The notes under the pieces: generated by a model
Told to the model about the DNA's origin: nothing
Seen by the model: only the letters and a program-made list of their open reading frames with translations
Database searches by the model: none
Translations under genes and position numbers: made by a program
Part shown: piece by piece, positions 16,782 through 26,089 of the stretch
Layout of the letters: every line of letters begins with the position of its first letter
Numbering within the stretch: the first letter of the stretch is position 1
Assembly (NCBI RefSeq): GCF_001426945.1
Contig: NZ_LMFS01000001.1
Span: 2,474,609-2,538,608, forward strand
DNA: 64,000 nt
Direction of reading: 5' to 3'
From: Pseudolabrys sp. Root1462
GTDB lineage: Bacteria > Pseudomonadota > Alphaproteobacteria > Rhizobiales > Xanthobacteraceae

Positions 16782-17036
16782 TTAACCCTGGCCTTGGGTT
16801 TCTCTGTCATTCCCCCTCCACCACTCCTCGATCCAAACATCACCACATGGACCCACAGGGACCACACCGGCAGCCATCAACACCTGCAGTACCGCGGTGT
16901 GCGGTTTCTGGCACTTCGTCCAGTCGACCGAAGCGCCGGACGCCTCCAGCAACCCCTGCAAGAGCGGCTCGGCGTCGTCCACAGGGCAAGGCCCGACGAG
17001 CAAAATAGTTCCATCCGCGGCGCGACGCACGGTCAT
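16782..17036 (-). CDS. Small STAS-like protein of the chemosensory operon
   Basis: An 84-residue protein with the alternating strand/helix pattern of a minimal STAS (anti-sigma-antagonist-like) domain: GTILLVGPCPVDDAEPLLQ, then GASVDWTKCQKPHTAVLQVL, then a Trp-rich end (WIEEWWRG). The segment VDWTKCQKPHTAVLQ takes the place of the usual phosphorylatable Ser loop. I cannot confirm a phosphorylation site. Its ATG overlaps the CheA stop by 4 bp, so it is co-translated with CheA. A signalling or scaffold role in this system is inferred. Confidence 0.72.
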   Translation of the reverse strand: MTVRRAADGTILLVGPCPVDDAEPLLQGLLEASGASVDWTKCQKPHTAVLQVLMAAGVVPVGPCGDVWIEEWWRGNDRETQGQG

Positions 17037-19294
17037 GGCATGATCTCTTTCACATCAAGGACCAGTAGAACCTGGCCATCGCCCAGCAGCGTCGTTCCGG
17101 CATATCCCCGCGCACCGGCCAACAGGCCCTGCATGGGCTTCAGCACGACCTCGACGCGGTCCCGAATCGCGTCAATTTCGAAGGCCGCGATGCGCCCCCC
17201 GGTCTCGGCGACAATAAACAGCCGCGACACCCCCTCGGCAGGCCGTGGGGGCAGCTTCATCAGGTCAGCCAGGGAGACGATCGGCACCACCTGATCGTGG
17301 AGGACGAAGCCTTCATTATTCTTTATCCGGCTAATGCGGTCCGGCGGAAGTCGCACCGTCTCCGAGACAGCGTCCATCGCCACGCCGAAAGCCTGGCCGC
17401 CCGCCTCCACGACCATGATAAGCGACATGGCGATGGTCATCGGCAGATCAAGCCGCACCGTCGTGCCGGCACCGACCTTGCTGGCGACCGTCACCCGGCC
17501 GCCCATCCGTTCGACGGCCGTGCGAACCACATCCATGCCGATGCCACGGCCGGACACATCGGAGATCGTCTCGGCGGTTGAAAACCCGGCGGCGAAGATC
17601 AGGTCGATGACCTGCTCATCGCTCAAGGCCGCAAGCTCATCGTCCGGCAGCAGCTGTCTTTCGGCGGCCCTGCGGCGGACCGTCGCAGGATCGATGCCGC
17701 GGCCATCATCGCTGACCTCGACGAGGAAACGGTCGCCGGAGTGCGAAGCCTGAATGGTAATCGTCGCCGCTTCGGGCTTTCCCGTTGCGCGGCGCTGCTC
17801 CGCGGTTTCCACGCCGTGATCGACCGCGTTCCGAACGAGATGCACCAGCGGCTCGAACAGCCGATCGACAATGGTCTTGTCGGCTTCGGTATTTTCGCCG
17901 TGCGTGATTAGTGTCACCTGCTTGTTCAGCTGACGGGCAACGTCGCGAACCAGCCGCGGAAAGGATCGGAATACCTGCGCCACCGAGATCATTCTCAGCC
18001 GCAGAATATTGTCATGCAGCTCGACCGCGAGGCGGTCGATCGCATCCTGGTCGCGCCGAAGCAAATCGACGTTGCCCCCTTGCCCGTCGAGCGCCTTGAC
18101 CGAATGTGCCAGGGTATTCTTCGCGACAATCAGCTCACCGGCAAGGTTGACCAGGGCATCGATCTTGTCCTCGCTGATGCGCAACGTGCGTTCCGCCGGC
18201 TTGTCCGATCGGTCCGTGGCAGTGTCCGGCGCTTCAACGCCGCTGTCCTTCCCGGCCGCGGCGGCGGCATCGAGGCGCGCAGCCGCCTGCTCGATCAGAG
18301 CCAACAAACCTGCCGAATCCAGGGTGATCGGTGCGTTGCGTTCGAGGTCGTCGGCAAGCTGCACGAAGCCGCCGGCGCGCAGGGCATTCAGGGCCACGCG
18401 CCGCGCGGCGCCGATGCAGCCGGCAAGACCTTCGGTCCGGCCCGGCATGCGCAACAGCTCCGCCTGCGCCTCCAGGATCGCGCGGACGAGAGCGACATTG
18501 TCGTCGCTCTTGCCGTCAGTTGCCGGCGCCGACAAAGCCTCGGCAGGCACGGGTTCGATACGGACCTGGTCCGGCACCATGCGGAAAATCTTGGCCAGGT
18601 CGGCGCGGTCGGCCGCGGCAATGGCCTGTAGCCGCAAATTGCAGGCGAACGGGTCCATCTCGGCGAGAGGCGGAAAGGGACTGCGCGGCTCGATGTGAAA
18701 AGCCAGCAGGCCGGGTATCTGCCGCATCAGATCGACTGGATCGTCGCCGTTGAAAAAACAGCCGGGAATTGGCTCGTAGGAAATTGAATATAAGGCCGGC
18801 GATCCGACGATCTTATCGCGCGCCTGCTCGATGAGACGCAGCACCCAATCCGCCACTCCGGCGGCGACAGGAGCCTCATGGGTGGCGGCCGGCGCCGTCG
18901 CCGAAGCGCCGCCAGGCAAAAATGCGCGCATGCGCTCCGCCAGCATGCGCCCGGTATCGCCAGCATCGGCAGGCAGAGCCGCAGCGGCGTCAAAGTCGTC
19001 GACCCAGCGCGACACCTGATCGAGGCACGCGAGCGACAAATCGATGATGTCGGCGCTGACGGCAACCTTGCCGCCGCGCACCGCCGTCAAAAGATCTTCG
19101 GCCGCGTGCAGCAGCAGCGTCATCGCCGGAAGTTCGACGACGCCGGCCGAGCCCTTGAGCGTATGGAAAGCACGAAACACCCGGTCGATGCGCGCCGGCG
19201 CACTGCCGTCCTGCTCCAGCGCGATAAGATCGTCGGTCGCCTGACGAACAAGCTCGCGCGCCTCGATGACGAACTGGGCGTGGAGTTCGTTCAC
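17033..19294 (-). CDS. cheA: CheA chemosensory histidine kinase
   Basis: A 753-residue CheA. Residues 1-125 are an Hpt domain with phosphorylated His44 (FRAFHTLKGSAGV). Residues ~148-250 hold an extra domain of unclear role (YSISYEPIPGCFFNGDDPVD) where a P2 domain would sit. Residues ~370-450 are the dimerisation domain (RISEDKIDALVNLAGELIVA). The HATPase at ~455-620 has NAVDHGVE (N box), DDGRGID (G1) and GRGIGMDVV (G2). Residues ~620-753 are a CheW-like regulatory domain. No receiver is attached. Overlaps both neighbours by 4 bp. Two stand-alone CheY proteins and CheB are the likely phosphate acceptors. Confidence 0.95.
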   Translation of the reverse strand: MNELHAQFVIEARELVRQATDDLIALEQDGSAPARIDRVFRAFHTLKGSAGVVELPAMTLLLHAAEDLLTAVRGGKVAVSADIIDLSLACLDQVSRWVDDFDAAAALPADAGDTGRMLAERMRAFLPGGASATAPAATHEAPVAAGVADWVLRLIEQARDKIVGSPALYSISYEPIPGCFFNGDDPVDLMRQIPGLLAFHIEPRSPFPPLAEMDPFACNLRLQAIAAADRADLAKIFRMVPDQVRIEPVPAEALSAPATDGKSDDNVALVRAILEAQAELLRMPGRTEGLAGCIGAARRVALNALRAGGFVQLADDLERNAPITLDSAGLLALIEQAAARLDAAAAAGKDSGVEAPDTATDRSDKPAERTLRISEDKIDALVNLAGELIVAKNTLAHSVKALDGQGGNVDLLRRDQDAIDRLAVELHDNILRLRMISVAQVFRSFPRLVRDVARQLNKQVTLITHGENTEADKTIVDRLFEPLVHLVRNAVDHGVETAEQRRATGKPEAATITIQASHSGDRFLVEVSDDGRGIDPATVRRRAAERQLLPDDELAALSDEQVIDLIFAAGFSTAETISDVSGRGIGMDVVRTAVERMGGRVTVASKVGAGTTVRLDLPMTIAMSLIMVVEAGGQAFGVAMDAVSETVRLPPDRISRIKNNEGFVLHDQVVPIVSLADLMKLPPRPAEGVSRLFIVAETGGRIAAFEIDAIRDRVEVVLKPMQGLLAGARGYAGTTLLGDGQVLLVLDVKEIMP

Positions 19295-19701
19295 TGCGCC
19301 ACTCCTGCAAGCAATGCCGCGTGACGCACGAGATCCGCTTCGGAAACCGGCTTGACCAGGTAGAAATTCGCGCCCGCCGCGGCAGCGGCCGCCATGTCTT
19401 CCCGCTCGGACTCGGTCGAGATCATCAGCGCCGGAAGCCCGGCCACGGCGATGTCGGCCTGGCTTCGCAACGATCGCAGGAACGCGATGCCGTCCATGCG
19501 CGGCATATTGACATCGACAATGACGAGATCGAAGGCTTGGGTCAGCGTCTTCTCCAGCCCTTCGATGCCGTTGATGGCCTGCTCGACCGAAAAGCCCGCC
19601 TTCTCCAGCGCGGCGCGATAATACAGCCGAACCAGCGAGGAATCGTCGACCACCAGAATACGTTTCCCGCCATGTGAGCGGCCCGCGTCGGCTTCAGCCA
19701 T
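19291..19701 (-). CDS. cheY: CheY-like single-domain response regulator (copy 1)
   Basis: A 136-residue receiver with Asp19/Asp20 (ILVVDDSSLVRLYYR), phospho-acceptor Asp63 (LVIVDVNMPRMDGIAF) and Lys in LVKPVSEADLV. I start it at ATG 19701; a longer frame would add 11 basic residues and overlap CheR further. It overlaps the CheR stop by 8 bp and the CheA start by 4 bp, so its stoichiometry is tied to both. It may be a phosphate sink or the main output. Confidence 0.9.
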   Translation of the reverse strand: MAEADAGRSHGGKRILVVDDSSLVRLYYRAALEKAGFSVEQAINGIEGLEKTLTQAFDLVIVDVNMPRMDGIAFLRSLRSQADIAVAGLPALMISTESEREDMAAAAAAGANFYLVKPVSEADLVRHAALLAGVAQ

Positions 19702-20557
19702 GGTCCGCCTCCGGCTTTTGATAAACGATCGCATCGGGAAACCGGCACACTCTGAACAAGGGAGAAATGCGACTCATGCTCTCCGAATGGCCGAGACAAA
19801 TATAGCCGCCCGGCCGCAGACAATCATAGAGATTTTCGGCCGCCGCGCGGCGCGAGGCGTCGTCAAAATAAATCAAGACATTGCGGCAGAACACCACATC
19901 GAAGTCGCGTTGCCGCGCCATATCGGCGGTGTCGATGAGGTTGATCCTGCTGAACTCGATCGACTCGCGCAGGCCTTCGTCGATCTGGTAACGGCCGTCG
20001 TCCAGGCGGGTGAAATAGCGGGCAATGATATCGGGCGACAGACGCATCAGCGCGCGGTCGCCGTAGATGCCCTCGACTGCCGCCTTGAGCGCCTTGGTGT
20101 CGATGTCGGAGCCGACGATTTCGATGTTGAAATTATCGACCTGCGGCCAGTTCTCCATCAGCCAAAGCGCAATCGAATAAGGCTCTTCGCCGGTCGAACA
20201 CGGCACCGACCAGATGCGGATCGGCTCTCCCGGCGCCTTGCGGCTGACGATGGCATCAAGCATCCCCGAGGTCAGACAGCGCAGTTGTGCGTCTTCGCGA
20301 TAGAAATAGGTTTCGTTCACGGTAAACGAATTGATCAGGTGCTCGATTTCGTGCTCAGCGTCCGCGCGCAGCAGGGAGAAATACGCCTGGAACGACTTCG
20401 ATCCGGTCGCGGCAATACGTTCGTTCAGCCGACGGTCGATGAAATATCGCTTGCTCTCGGAAAATGACATGCCGGTGCGGCGATACAGAAATTCGCAGAA
20501 GCGCTGGACCTCATCCGGTGCGATCGCCGAAGGTTCTGGCGTGTCACGCTCCGCCAT
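19694..20557 (-). CDS. cheR: CheR receptor methyltransferase
   Basis: A 287-residue SAM-dependent enzyme that methylates receptor glutamates. The N-terminal domain has FCEFLYRRTGMSFSESKRYF and INSFTVNETYFYRE. The SAM-binding domain has IWSVPCSTGEEPYSIA, VGSDIDTKALKAA, DVVFCRNVLIYFD and LRPGGYICLGHSESM. The C-terminus lacks the pentapeptide-binding subdomain insert of enterobacterial CheR, or has only a reduced one. Start ATG is 3 bp from the HEAT-protein stop. Partner of CheB; the soluble receptor at 23868-25946 is the likely substrate. Confidence 0.94.
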   Translation of the reverse strand: MAERDTPEPSAIAPDEVQRFCEFLYRRTGMSFSESKRYFIDRRLNERIAATGSKSFQAYFSLLRADAEHEIEHLINSFTVNETYFYREDAQLRCLTSGMLDAIVSRKAPGEPIRIWSVPCSTGEEPYSIALWLMENWPQVDNFNIEIVGSDIDTKALKAAVEGIYGDRALMRLSPDIIARYFTRLDDGRYQIDEGLRESIEFSRINLIDTADMARQRDFDVVFCRNVLIYFDDASRRAAAENLYDCLRPGGYICLGHSESMSRISPLFRVCRFPDAIVYQKPEADHG

Positions 20558-20560
20558 GGC

Positions 20561-21181
20561 TCAGGCTTCTGTGCCGGATATCCGGGCTATCGCCACGGAA
20601 ACGGCGAATGGCACGAACGGCGTCGCGGCAAACCGCGTCGCGCATCTTTCAAGCACCGGGATCGCCTCTTTGGTGCCGACTTCGGTCAGCACGTCGATCG
20701 CCGCCGCACAGACATTGGGATGCTGCTCGTTCTCGATCAACGCGCACAGCAGCCGCGTCGCCTCGGCTTCCGGCATATTGCGAGCAAGCTCGGTCGCCAG
20801 AATCCTCACGTCGGAGTCCGTGTCGGCGAACAGGGCCTGCATGAATGGCGCCACCGCCTCCGGTATGCCCTGAAGCGCCTCGACCGCGGCGGCCCGAAGC
20901 CCGGCATCGTCCGCCGCCAGATAAGGCAACATGACCTTGACGCTGGCTTCGTTGCCGACGCGCATCAGTGCGGTCATGATCGCCTCGCGCACACGCGGCG
21001 AATCTTCGGACGCCAGCGCCCCGGCCAGAGCCGGAACGGCATCCGCCCGCCCGGCAAGCGCGCGCGCCGTAGACCACCGCGTGTCGGCGGCAGCACTGGT
21101 CAGTCCCGCCAGGTGGCCGGCCGAATTGTCGCCTTTGGCCGGTTTATCGGCCGCCTTGCCGCCGGCTTTAATGAGAGGCAT
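20561..21181 (-). CDS. HEAT-repeat protein between cheB and cheR
   Basis: A 206-residue helical-repeat protein. After a ~25-residue polar N-terminus it has about five HEAT/EZ-HEAT repeats, with typical pieces such as VREAIMTALMRVGNEASV, LRAAAVEALQGIPEAVAP, VRILATELARNMPEAEAT and VCAAAIDVLTEVGTKEAI. Start ATG 21181 overlaps the CheB stop by 14 bp; a longer frame adds 14 unconserved residues. HEAT proteins are binding scaffolds, so it may tether CheB and CheR to the receptor array. It is not a standard chemotaxis component, and its role is unknown. Confidence 0.8.
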   Translation of the reverse strand: MPLIKAGGKAADKPAKGDNSAGHLAGLTSAAADTRWSTARALAGRADAVPALAGALASEDSPRVREAIMTALMRVGNEASVKVMLPYLAADDAGLRAAAVEALQGIPEAVAPFMQALFADTDSDVRILATELARNMPEAEATRLLCALIENEQHPNVCAAAIDVLTEVGTKEAIPVLERCATRFAATPFVPFAVSVAIARISGTEA

Positions 21182-22289
21182 GCGCGCCCACCAATTCGAC
21201 AATGGCTTCGGCAATATCGTCAACCGGACGGACCAGGCCGGCGCCGCCGTTTTTCACCAGTTCGCCCGGCATGCCCCAGACGACCGCCGTGGATTCCGCC
21301 TCGGCGATCGTGCGGCCGCCACCCTCGCTCAACTTCTTCATCGCCGCGGCGCCATCATTGCCCATGCCTGTCAACATCACACCGAGCATCCGTTCGGCAT
21401 CGATACACTCAAGTGCACTGAGCACCATGCGTTCCACGCTGGGGTGCCACAGATAGCTCGCTCGGGCAGGCGCCGGCATCGCGATAATGCCCGTCGCGCG
21501 CGCGGCGACAACGACGTCGGCATCACCCCTGGCGATGTAGATGGTGCCGGCTTGCAAGGGCATCGGGTTACCAACTTCGACGACGCTCAACTGACATTCG
21601 CTGTTCAGGCGCCGAGCGAAAGGCCCGGTAAAGCTCGCCGGCAGATGCTGCGCCACCAGGACGGGCCACGGGAAATCGCCGGGTAGGCTGGGCAGGACAG
21701 CGTCAAGCGCTGCCGGTCCCCCGGTCGATGAGCCGATCAACACCAACCCGGGCAAGGCCGAAGGCCCCGGCTTTTGCTTGGGCTTGCCCGCACCCGATAC
21801 CGGCCTGCGGCGAGCCGGTTTAGGACGTACACGCGCCGTAACAGCGCTGCGCATCTGATGCCGCACCCGCTCTGTCAGCCGCAAGGTGCGACGGATCCGG
21901 GCCTTGGACGCTGCGCGGACCTTTTCGACCAGGACCGGCCTCAAACGGTCGATCTCCAGCGACACCGCCCCGCTTGGCTTGGCGACAAAATCGACGGCGC
22001 CGAGTTCTATCGCCTCAAGTGTCTCTTCAGCGCCCTCCGCGGTCAGCGACGACACCATGACCACCGGACGCGGCATCTCGATCATGATCTGGCTGAGGCA
22101 GGTCAGACCGTCCATGTCCGGCATCTGAACGTCGAGCGTAATGACCTGGGGATCGAATGACCTCACCAGATCCAGCGCTTCGGCGCCATTGCGAGCCAAA
22201 CGGATGTCGAAGTCGCCTTCGGCAACGAAGATATCCTGCAACAGCTTGCGCATCAGCGCCGAGTCGTCAGCAATGAGAAGCTTGATCAC
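21168..22289 (-). CDS. cheB: CheB receptor methylesterase/response regulator
   Basis: A 373-residue protein. The N-terminal receiver (about 1-125) has ADDSALMRKLLQDIF and phospho-acceptor Asp in VITLDVQMPDMDG. A basic, Pro-rich linker (RPKPARRRPVSGAGKPKQK) leads to the methylesterase domain (~185-370). Its catalytic triad is in IGSSTGGPAALD (Ser), VAQHLPASFTGPFA (His) and LTGMGNDGAAAM (Asp). It removes methyl groups from receptor glutamates when phosphorylated by CheA. Overlaps its CheW and HEAT neighbours. Confidence 0.95.
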   Translation of the reverse strand: MIKLLIADDSALMRKLLQDIFVAEGDFDIRLARNGAEALDLVRSFDPQVITLDVQMPDMDGLTCLSQIMIEMPRPVVMVSSLTAEGAEETLEAIELGAVDFVAKPSGAVSLEIDRLRPVLVEKVRAASKARIRRTLRLTERVRHQMRSAVTARVRPKPARRRPVSGAGKPKQKPGPSALPGLVLIGSSTGGPAALDAVLPSLPGDFPWPVLVAQHLPASFTGPFARRLNSECQLSVVEVGNPMPLQAGTIYIARGDADVVVAARATGIIAMPAPARASYLWHPSVERMVLSALECIDAERMLGVMLTGMGNDGAAAMKKLSEGGGRTIAEAESTAVVWGMPGELVKNGGAGLVRPVDDIAEAIVELVGAHASH

Positions 22290-23875
22290 GTCGATGTCGT
22301 CGTCTGGTCGAGCTGCTCGCTCTCGAATTTCGCAATCACGTCGCTTTCAACCTGGTCGAGGAGCTGGGCCGAGTCGACAAGGAGGATCATGCGCCCCGTG
22401 TCTTCGAGATTGATGACCCGCGAAATCAGCCGCATCTGGTCCGGCGACATTTCAGGCGCCGGCTGGATAGACCCGGAGGGCACCTTTAAAACTTCCGCAA
22501 CGCTGTCGACGAGGAAACCGGCCCGCGCGCCGGCAATGCCTAAAACAAGAATTCGTTGCGATGCGCGGTTACCCGCGGCGACCACATCGAAACGACGGCG
22601 AAGATCCACGATCGGCAACACGCTACCGCGCAGATTGATAACACCGTCGATAAAGGCAGGCGCTTTCGGAACGCGCGTAATATGTTCGGGCGGGCGCACG
22701 ATCTCGCCGACCGCGGCAATGGGCAAGGCGTAGTCCTGGCCGCCAAGTCGAAAAACAATGAATTGCTCGTCGGCCATGGCAGCGGTTCCTGATTGAACAT
22801 CCTTGCCGTCGACAGCACCGCCCTGCTCGGCCAGAATTCGACTGACCAGATCGGACCTGAACAACCGATCCGGCGACAGCACCGCGACAAGACGGCGGCC
22901 CTGGTCCAGACGGCAGATCGACGTCACGTCGGCTTCGCCCTCGCCGCGGCTGAGCAAGGTTGGCGCCGTATCGATCTGCGCCGGATCGACCCGCAGGATT
23001 TCCCGTGTGGCATCGACGACGACGCCGATCGAAGCGTCACCCATGGAGACCACGATAACCTTCGCGGACTGCGCACGCATTCCATCGACCGGTAATCCCA
23101 ACAGGGCACGCAACGACACCAACGGCAGCAAGCGGTTACGCAGCGTGACAACACCCAGAACGGCCGCCTCCGCGCGCGGCACCTCGGAGACATGATCGGG
23201 CAGCGCCACGATCTCGCGCACGCTATCGAGCGGCAGTGCATATTCCTGTGCGCCGAGATCGAAACTCAATAGCGACGTCAGCGTCTTTGTCTCGACCGCG
23301 CCGGCCGCGCCAAGCGCCACGGCCGAACGGCCCGCGTCGCGGCTGCCGGTGACGCCCAACTGGGTGAACTGACCGCTTATCAGGCGCGCCGAATTGAGAA
23401 TTTTTGTCGGCTCCTGACCTTCGGCGCCTCTGATCACACTTTCGATCACGGCCGGATCGATGTCGCCGGCGCCGGCATCATCATGGTCGAGCCTTTCAGC
23501 CGGCACTGCGACCAGCCGATCGATGCGATCAACGACAAAGCCGACCGGCGCCGTTCCGTTCAGGACGATCATGCGCGTCGTGTCGTCGGCCGCGGCGTCC
23601 GGCAGATGCAGGAGCCGACGCAGGCTGATTGCGGGCACCACCGCGCCGCGCAAATTGGCGAGACCCAGCAGGCTCGGGGGCACCAAAGGCATATAAGACA
23701 GCTTCGGGACGCGAATAATTTCGGCAATCGAAGCCAGCGGCATTCCGAACGAGCCGCCAGCAATTTCGAACAGCAGGAAATGCTTCGCCGTTGCGTCCGC
23801 ATGATCCACGCGCGGCGCTGCCTCAGCCGACCGTCGCTCGGTCTTTTTCGCCCGGGTATTGGTAGGGTTAGCCAT
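22286..23875 (-). CDS. cheW: Triple-domain CheW coupling protein
   Basis: A 529-residue protein with three complete CheW domains, where a normal CheW is one domain of ~150 residues. Domain 1 (~32-165): [38 protein letters not shown]. Domain 2 (~200-340): [37 protein letters not shown]. Domain 3 (~370-508): [38 protein letters not shown]. The N-terminal 30 residues are basic and polar. I start it at ATG 23875, since the extra upstream residues of the longer frame overlap the receptor's 3' end. Overlaps the receptor gene by 8 bp and CheB by 4 bp. It could link several receptor and CheA units at once, matching the doubled receptor next to it. Confidence 0.93.
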   Translation of the reverse strand: MANPTNTRAKKTERRSAEAAPRVDHADATAKHFLLFEIAGGSFGMPLASIAEIIRVPKLSYMPLVPPSLLGLANLRGAVVPAISLRRLLHLPDAAADDTTRMIVLNGTAPVGFVVDRIDRLVAVPAERLDHDDAGAGDIDPAVIESVIRGAEGQEPTKILNSARLISGQFTQLGVTGSRDAGRSAVALGAAGAVETKTLTSLLSFDLGAQEYALPLDSVREIVALPDHVSEVPRAEAAVLGVVTLRNRLLPLVSLRALLGLPVDGMRAQSAKVIVVSMGDASIGVVVDATREILRVDPAQIDTAPTLLSRGEGEADVTSICRLDQGRRLVAVLSPDRLFRSDLVSRILAEQGGAVDGKDVQSGTAAMADEQFIVFRLGGQDYALPIAAVGEIVRPPEHITRVPKAPAFIDGVINLRGSVLPIVDLRRRFDVVAAGNRASQRILVLGIAGARAGFLVDSVAEVLKVPSGSIQPAPEMSPDQMRLISRVINLEDTGRMILLVDSAQLLDQVESDVIAKFESEQLDQTTTST

Positions 23876-25946
23876 TGCGGCTCTGGATCGTTTCCGCCAG
23901 GGAGGCGATCTCCTCGATCGCAGCGGCCAGATCTTCCGCGCCCCGCGCTTGTTGCTTGGCGGCAGCCGCAGCCTGCGCCGAAGCGCCCGCTGCCTGTTCC
24001 GCAACCGCCGCGATCTGCCTCGAGCTTTCGGCGGCGTCCTTCATCGAGGCCAGGATCGCTTCGGCGCTGTCGCCGACCTGCCGGCTCGCCGTCGCGATTT
24101 CACCGATGTCCTTTTGGACCAGATCGAATCCGGAGAGCACCGCATCGGTACGCTGATTTTCCGTCTCAGCGCTGGCAATCACGCGCTCCAATTCGCGGCG
24201 CACGGCCGTCATCTGCGCCTGGATGGCACGAATGGTATCCTTGATCCGGCCGGCGTTCTCACCGGAGTCTCGCGCGAGACTGCGGATGTCCTTGGAGACA
24301 ACGGCAAAGCCCTTGCCGAATTCGCCGGCGCGGGCCGCTTCAACCGAGCCGCTGACCGCCAGCATGTTGGTCTGGATGGAGACGACGCCGATACCGTCGA
24401 CGATCTTTTCGATGCTCTGGGTGATGCCTTCCAGCGTCCCGACAACGCCAAGGCTTTCACGCGTCGAGGCGATCGAGCGTGTCACACCCTCGGAGAGACC
24501 GTTAATTTGCGACCGGCACTCGCCAAGCATGGCGTCCATACGCTTGACCCGGTCGAGCGACGCCGTCGCCGCCTCGCGCGATTTCTGAGCAGAACTGGCA
24601 ATTTGATCCATCGCGCCGCTGGCTTCCTGGGTCGCAGCGGCTTGCTGCTGAGCCCCACGGCTGATCTGCTCGACCGCGGACATGATCTGTGCCGCTGAGC
24701 CGGACATCTCCTGCACCGCGGTGGAAAGCTCTTCGGCAGCTGAGGCAAGCTGGTCGGTGGCGCTGCCACCGCTGGAGATGCCGGCCACGTCCGCCGCCAG
24801 CGTTGACAGGGACTGCGTTGCACTCTGGCTTTCGTCGAGAACGCTGGCCTGTTGCTCGACGCTGCGGAGCGCTTCGGCGGCGGCCGCAGCCTGCTCTTCA
24901 GCGGCGGAAGAAATGATCTCGGCGCCGCGCTGCGCTTCACGGGCAGCCCCGTCGGCCTCCAGTGCGGTTGCCGCGATCGCCTGACTGTCGGCGGCCAGAG
25001 CGGCCACTTCCCTGCGCAATTCGCCAAGCGCCAGAATGACAGTCTGGCTTTTTTGTACCTCGACACCCGCCGCGGCGGCGGAGGATTTGATGATCGACGA
25101 GACCGCGCCGACCTGAGACTCGATCTGGCTCGCAAGGTCCTGCACGTCGCGCGCACTTTTTTCCGACGTTTCGGCCAGCGCCCGCACTTCCTCGGCCACG
25201 ACTGCAAAGCCTCGGCCATGATCGCCAGCTCGGGCAGCCTCGATCGCCGCATTCAACGCCAGCAAATTGGTCTGGTCCGACACATAACTGACGGTCTTGG
25301 TGACGTCGCCGATGCTGGCCGCCTGCTCACTCAACTGGGCCATGATAGCGACGGTGTCATTTTGCCGCTCGCCGTTGTGCTTGATGTTGCCGGCCCAGCC
25401 ACCGATCTGACTTGAGGTCTCGACCAAAAGCGTTTCCAGCGCGTCGGTGCGGCGGCGCATCGTCTCGGCGCGTTCCCGCGCCTGAATGAGGGACGTCGCG
25501 GTGCTCGTGGCGACCGCCAGCGTTTCCTGGGAGGCGCTGGCCGCCTCCTCGGCGCCGGCGGCGATCTGTTCCATCGAGCGCCGCAGCTCTTCGGCGGCAG
25601 AGGCGGACTGGGTGATACCGGCGGCAAGCTGTTCGGTCGCAGCGGCAATCCGCTCTTCGATTTTTTGTTGACGGCTGGCCGATACTCCGGCGGTTGGTCG
25701 CGATGGCGTCACTTTCGAGGCCGCTGCCTTCTGCGGAGCCGAAGCCGAAGCGACGGCCGGCCGGCGAGACGCTTTGCCCCCACCGGAGCCAAGTGCGGTG
25801 GTCTTCATCAAGGACTTGGGACCGTTCAGCGCGCTAGTCTTCCGCGGCGGCGGGCTTCCGGCATTCGACGGCGCCGCACCTGCGCTGCTAAGAGCTGGGT
25901 TCCCGGCAGGCCGCAAGGAACCGGGAGTGCTCGGCTTTTTACGCAT
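23868..25946 (-). CDS. Soluble methyl-accepting receptor with two tandem signalling hairpins
   Basis: A 692-residue receptor with no membrane segment and no recognisable sensor domain. Residues 1-85 are a basic Pro/Ala/Ser-rich tail. Two signalling units follow, about 300 residues apart. Hairpin tip 1 (~220-258) is canonical: [19 protein letters not shown] then [17 protein letters not shown]. Tip 2 (~519-558) is altered: [19 protein letters not shown] then [17 protein letters not shown]. Both are flanked by Ala/Gln/Glu-rich coiled coils with probable methylation sites ([38 protein letters not shown]). Start ATG 25946, as upstream residues are unconserved. First gene of the operon. Ordinary soluble receptors have one tip. 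Input signal unknown; tip 2 may be a degenerate, scaffold-only copy. Confidence 0.9.
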   Translation of the reverse strand: MRKKPSTPGSLRPAGNPALSSAGAAPSNAGSPPPRKTSALNGPKSLMKTTALGSGGGKASRRPAVASASAPQKAAASKVTPSRPTAGVSASRQQKIEERIAAATEQLAAGITQSASAAEELRRSMEQIAAGAEEAASASQETLAVATSTATSLIQARERAETMRRRTDALETLLVETSSQIGGWAGNIKHNGERQNDTVAIMAQLSEQAASIGDVTKTVSYVSDQTNLLALNAAIEAARAGDHGRGFAVVAEEVRALAETSEKSARDVQDLASQIESQVGAVSSIIKSSAAAAGVEVQKSQTVILALGELRREVAALAADSQAIAATALEADGAAREAQRGAEIISSAAEEQAAAAAEALRSVEQQASVLDESQSATQSLSTLAADVAGISSGGSATDQLASAAEELSTAVQEMSGSAAQIMSAVEQISRGAQQQAAATQEASGAMDQIASSAQKSREAATASLDRVKRMDAMLGECRSQINGLSEGVTRSIASTRESLGVVGTLEGITQSIEKIVDGIGVVSIQTNMLAVSGSVEAARAGEFGKGFAVVSKDIRSLARDSGENAGRIKDTIRAIQAQMTAVRRELERVIASAETENQRTDAVLSGFDLVQKDIGEIATASRQVGDSAEAILASMKDAAESSRQIAAVAEQAAGASAQAAAAAKQQARGAEDLAAAIEEIASLAETIQSRNG

Positions 25947-26089
25947 AACGATCTCATTGTGAGGAAGACTGGGGCTATCGTGCCAAGCTACGCGGTAACC
26001 AACGGAACGCACAAGAGAAATAAGAGTTCCATCGGTCGGTGAAAAATGTTCCAGATACTTTCAGCCAGCTCAGGAGCCTGTCGGACGTC

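Noticed and set aside
23868-25946. Two receptor genes joined by a frameshift
   Set aside because: The frame is continuous with no stop or start between the two halves, and the linker keeps the coiled-coil pattern. I treat it as one gene, although re-sequencing would be the final test.
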